The notes beneath the pieces are model-generated. The model was given only the letters and a program-made list of their open reading frames with translations, searched no databases and was not told where the DNA came from. Positions 62,216 to 64,000 of a stretch of 64,000 nucleotides of DNA are shown here, one piece after another. Where the stretch lies: assembly GCF_007752135.1 (NCBI RefSeq), contig NZ_CP036298.1, forward strand, positions 3,658,001 to 3,722,000. Reading direction: 5' to 3'. The DNA comes from Aureliella helgolandensis (GTDB taxonomy: Bacteria; Planctomycetota; Planctomycetia; Pirellulales; Pirellulaceae). The position numbers and the translations under genes were made by a program. The first letter of the stretch is position 1; the number at the start of each line of letters is the position of its first letter.

Positions 62216-64000
62216 TTACAGTTTGGGACGAGTGGAAAGATAAGTGTAATTGTTGAGGGCGCGTTCGTAATAGGCCACGGTTTCACCCGCTTGTTCGTTA
62301 TCGATAGCGCCGGCTTGCACGGCTTGCTCAACGGCCGTCTGCAAATTGTCAAGCAACTCACGGTCTTCATACTGTACATAGCTCAAGACTTCTCGAACAG
62401 TATCACCCTTGACGATTGATTTGACTTTGACTCCCTGTTCGTCCAAATCGACGTGAACGGCGTGGGTGTCACCAAATAGATTGTGGAGATCGCCGAGTAT
62501 TTCCTGGTAGGCTCCAACCATGAATACGGCCAATTGGTAGGGTTGGTCCGCGACCAATCCATGAAGTTTTAAGGTCGCTTGCCGCTTGCCATTGCAGGTG
62601 AAGGCATCGACTTTGCCGTCACTGTCGCAAGTGATATCCCCTAGTACTGCATTGCGAGTTGGGCGTTCGGCGAGACGATGGATGGGCATGATGGGAAACA
62701 ACTGATCGATGGCCCAAGAGTCAGGCATCGATTGAAACAGTGAGAAGTTGACGAAATAGATGTCTGAGAGCATGGAGTCGAGGTGCTCGATATCCTCGGG
62801 CATGGCATCGAGTGAAGTGCAGTGGTCTTGGATGCGATGGCAGATGGCAAAGTAAAGATTCTCGGCCGCGACGCGTTGCTCCAAGGGTAGATAGCCCCCA
62901 CTGAACAAATTCATGCACAGGTCTAAGGAGACCTGAGCGTCGTGAAAGCTTTCACGCATATTCTTTTCGTTCAACCCATCGAAGGCGTACCACAGGTCGT
63001 GGACCGGTTGTTCATAATCTTCTGGTACCGCGACGGGTGTTGATTCCACGTTGCCTTGCGCGGTGACGCCCAGGGTTTCCATGACTAGCAGGCTATGTTG
63101 AGCCGCTACAGCGCGTCCGCTCTCTGACAGGAGTTGGGGATGGGGCACACTCGCCTCGTCACAGACCGTTTGCACGTGGTAGACGACGTCATTGGCATAC
63201 TCTTGCATCGAGTAGTTCATGCTGGATTCGGTGTCGGTTTGGGAACCATCGTAGTCAACTCCCAGTCCGCCACCCACGTCCAGGTATTGCAAGCCGGCAC
63301 CTCTGCGGAACAAGTCGACATAGATTCGCGATGCCTCAAGGATTGCTGATTTTAACTGCCGTATATTGCCGATCTGGCTGCCGACGTGGAAATGCAGCAA
63401 TTGGAAGCAGTCGCCCATACCGCATTCGACCAAGCGATCGAGCTGCCCTAGCATCTCAGACACCGTCAAGCCGAACTTGCTGCGATACCCCCCGCTGGCC
63501 TGCCATCGCCCCGATCCGCGAGTCGCCAATTTGACCCGCATTCCGATGGTGGGACGCACGCCGAGCAGTTCGGATTGCTTGAGGATGAGGTCGAGTTCGC
63601 TAACCTTCTCCACGACGGGAATGACCGTTCGACCAAGCCGCTGCGCCATCAACGCCATGCGGATAAACTCTTCGTCCTTAAAGCCGTTGCAAATGATCGG
63701 CATGTTCGGGTCGGTCATGGCGATCACGGCCATCAGCTCGGGCTTGCTACCCGCTTCCACCCCAAAACCATAGGTGCGGCCATGTTCAATGATCTGTTGG
63801 ATTACCTCGCGTTGCTGGTTGACCTTGATGGGGAAAACGCAGCGGTAGCGATTTTGGTAATCATGATCGGTGATGGCGGTGTGGAAACAATCGTTGAGCC
63901 GTTTGAGGCGATCCGCCAGGATGCCGTTGAATCGAATCAGGACGGGCAATTCCAACCCACGTTGGCTGAGTCGGTCGACGAGTTGTTTGAGGTCGATCGA
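62216..64000 (-). CDS. speA: biosynthetic arginine decarboxylase (N-terminus beyond window)
   Basis: The frame is open to the window end; the last 45 bases add '[15 protein letters not shown]' ahead of '[20 protein letters not shown]'. About 595 residues are visible of some 630-660. The PLP-binding Lys lies in '[20 protein letters not shown]', followed by '[18 protein letters not shown]', '[20 protein letters not shown]', '[20 protein letters not shown]' and '[20 protein letters not shown]', and the C-terminal '[20 protein letters not shown]'. SpeA turns arginine into agmatine, the first step of the agmatine route to putrescine. The GNAT-nitrilase follows it immediately. Confidence 0.95.
   Translation of the reverse strand, partial: SIDLKQLVDRLSQRGLELPVLIRFNGILADRLKRLNDCFHTAITDHDYQNRYRCVFPIKVNQQREVIQQIIEHGRTYGFGVEAGSKPELMAVIAMTDPNMPIICNGFKDEEFIRMALMAQRLGRTVIPVVEKVSELDLILKQSELLGVRPTIGMRVKLATRGSGRWQASGGYRSKFGLTVSEMLGQLDRLVECGMGDCFQLLHFHVGSQIGNIRQLKSAILEASRIYVDLFRRGAGLQYLDVGGGLGVDYDGSQTDTESSMNYSMQEYANDVVYHVQTVCDEASVPHPQLLSESGRAVAAQHSLLVMETLGVTAQGNVESTPVAVPEDYEQPVHDLWYAFDGLNEKNMRESFHDAQVSLDLCMNLFSGGYLPLEQRVAAENLYFAICHRIQDHCTSLDAMPEDIEHLDSMLSDIYFVNFSLFQSMPDSWAIDQLFPIMPIHRLAERPTRNAVLGDITCDSDGKVDAFTCNGKRQATLKLHGLVADQPYQLAVFMVGAYQEILGDLHNLFGDTHAVHVDLDEQGVKVKSIVKGDTVREVLSYVQYEDRELLDNLQTAVEQAVQAGAIDNEQAGETVAYYERALNNYTYLSTRPKL

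Overview
The window reads as chromosomal DNA of a planctomycete, most likely of the Pirellulaceae (Rhodopirellula-like). The evidence is family content: a DUF1549/DUF1553 c-type cytochrome protein (PSCyt1 type) followed by a DUF1501 protein, a DUF1559 prepilin-like protein, a DUF1080 domain, three sulfatases, a dockerin protein with the planctomycete N-terminal 'LEPLEARRLLAG' signal, and many large secreted enzymes. Genus assignment is inference from family content, not from a marker gene.

Layout. 1-6.5 kb: start of a minus-strand hypothetical gene, tRNA-Cys, a 23S-IVS/four-helix-bundle protein, then a DoxX-like / MarR / metallo-beta-lactamase alkylsulfatase / quinone oxidoreductase run, followed by decayed phage-like fragments (DUF669). 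6.6-13.3 kb: remnant of an OprB-type porin, then a minus-strand set of HAD phosphatase, arylsulfatase, two response regulators and a sensor kinase whose sensor resembles an ABC substrate-binding protein. 13.3-16.2 kb: repeat-rich DNA with a 13-bp tandem repeat, two tandem macro-domain genes and an initiator tRNA-Met. 16.2-18.4 kb: sulfatase-DUF1080 fusion. 18.4-24.1 kb: a compact minus-strand operon of three GspF-like proteins, three pseudopilin-like proteins and a DUF1559 protein, with no ATPase in view. 24.7-27.7 kb: cadherin/dockerin exoprotein. 28.4-33.6 kb: TrhO-RluA fusion, a MITE-like element, folE, a PQQ-type beta-propeller and ogt. 33.8-37.1 kb: a clan-CD (caspase/legumain-like) secreted protein with an EF-hand, and a RAYT-type transposase flanked by inverted REP-like repeats. 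37.4-43.4 kb: FAD oxidoreductase, PSCyt1 protein, DUF1501 protein.

43.4-50.6 kb holds the most coherent system: a BadF/BadG sugar kinase, MurQ etherase, a divergent sodium:solute symporter, a secreted serine beta-lactamase-NamZ (DUF1343) fusion and a second NamZ. Together these could release, import, phosphorylate and break down N-acetylmuramic acid, i.e. peptidoglycan salvage. The same strand continues with an alpha/beta hydrolase, a sulfatase, a VCBS-sialidase fusion and an esterase (to 57.3 kb). The window ends with XerC-type recombinase, a CsgG/LpoB-like lipoprotein, and the polyamine pair GNAT-nitrilase plus biosynthetic arginine decarboxylase (cut by the window end).

The items most worth a second look are the beta-lactamase-NamZ fusion cluster, the three-GspF operon without an ATPase, the TrhO-RluA fusion, the clan-CD/EF-hand protein, and the RAYT with its flanking repeats. 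All function calls rest on reading motifs by eye; no database search was run.
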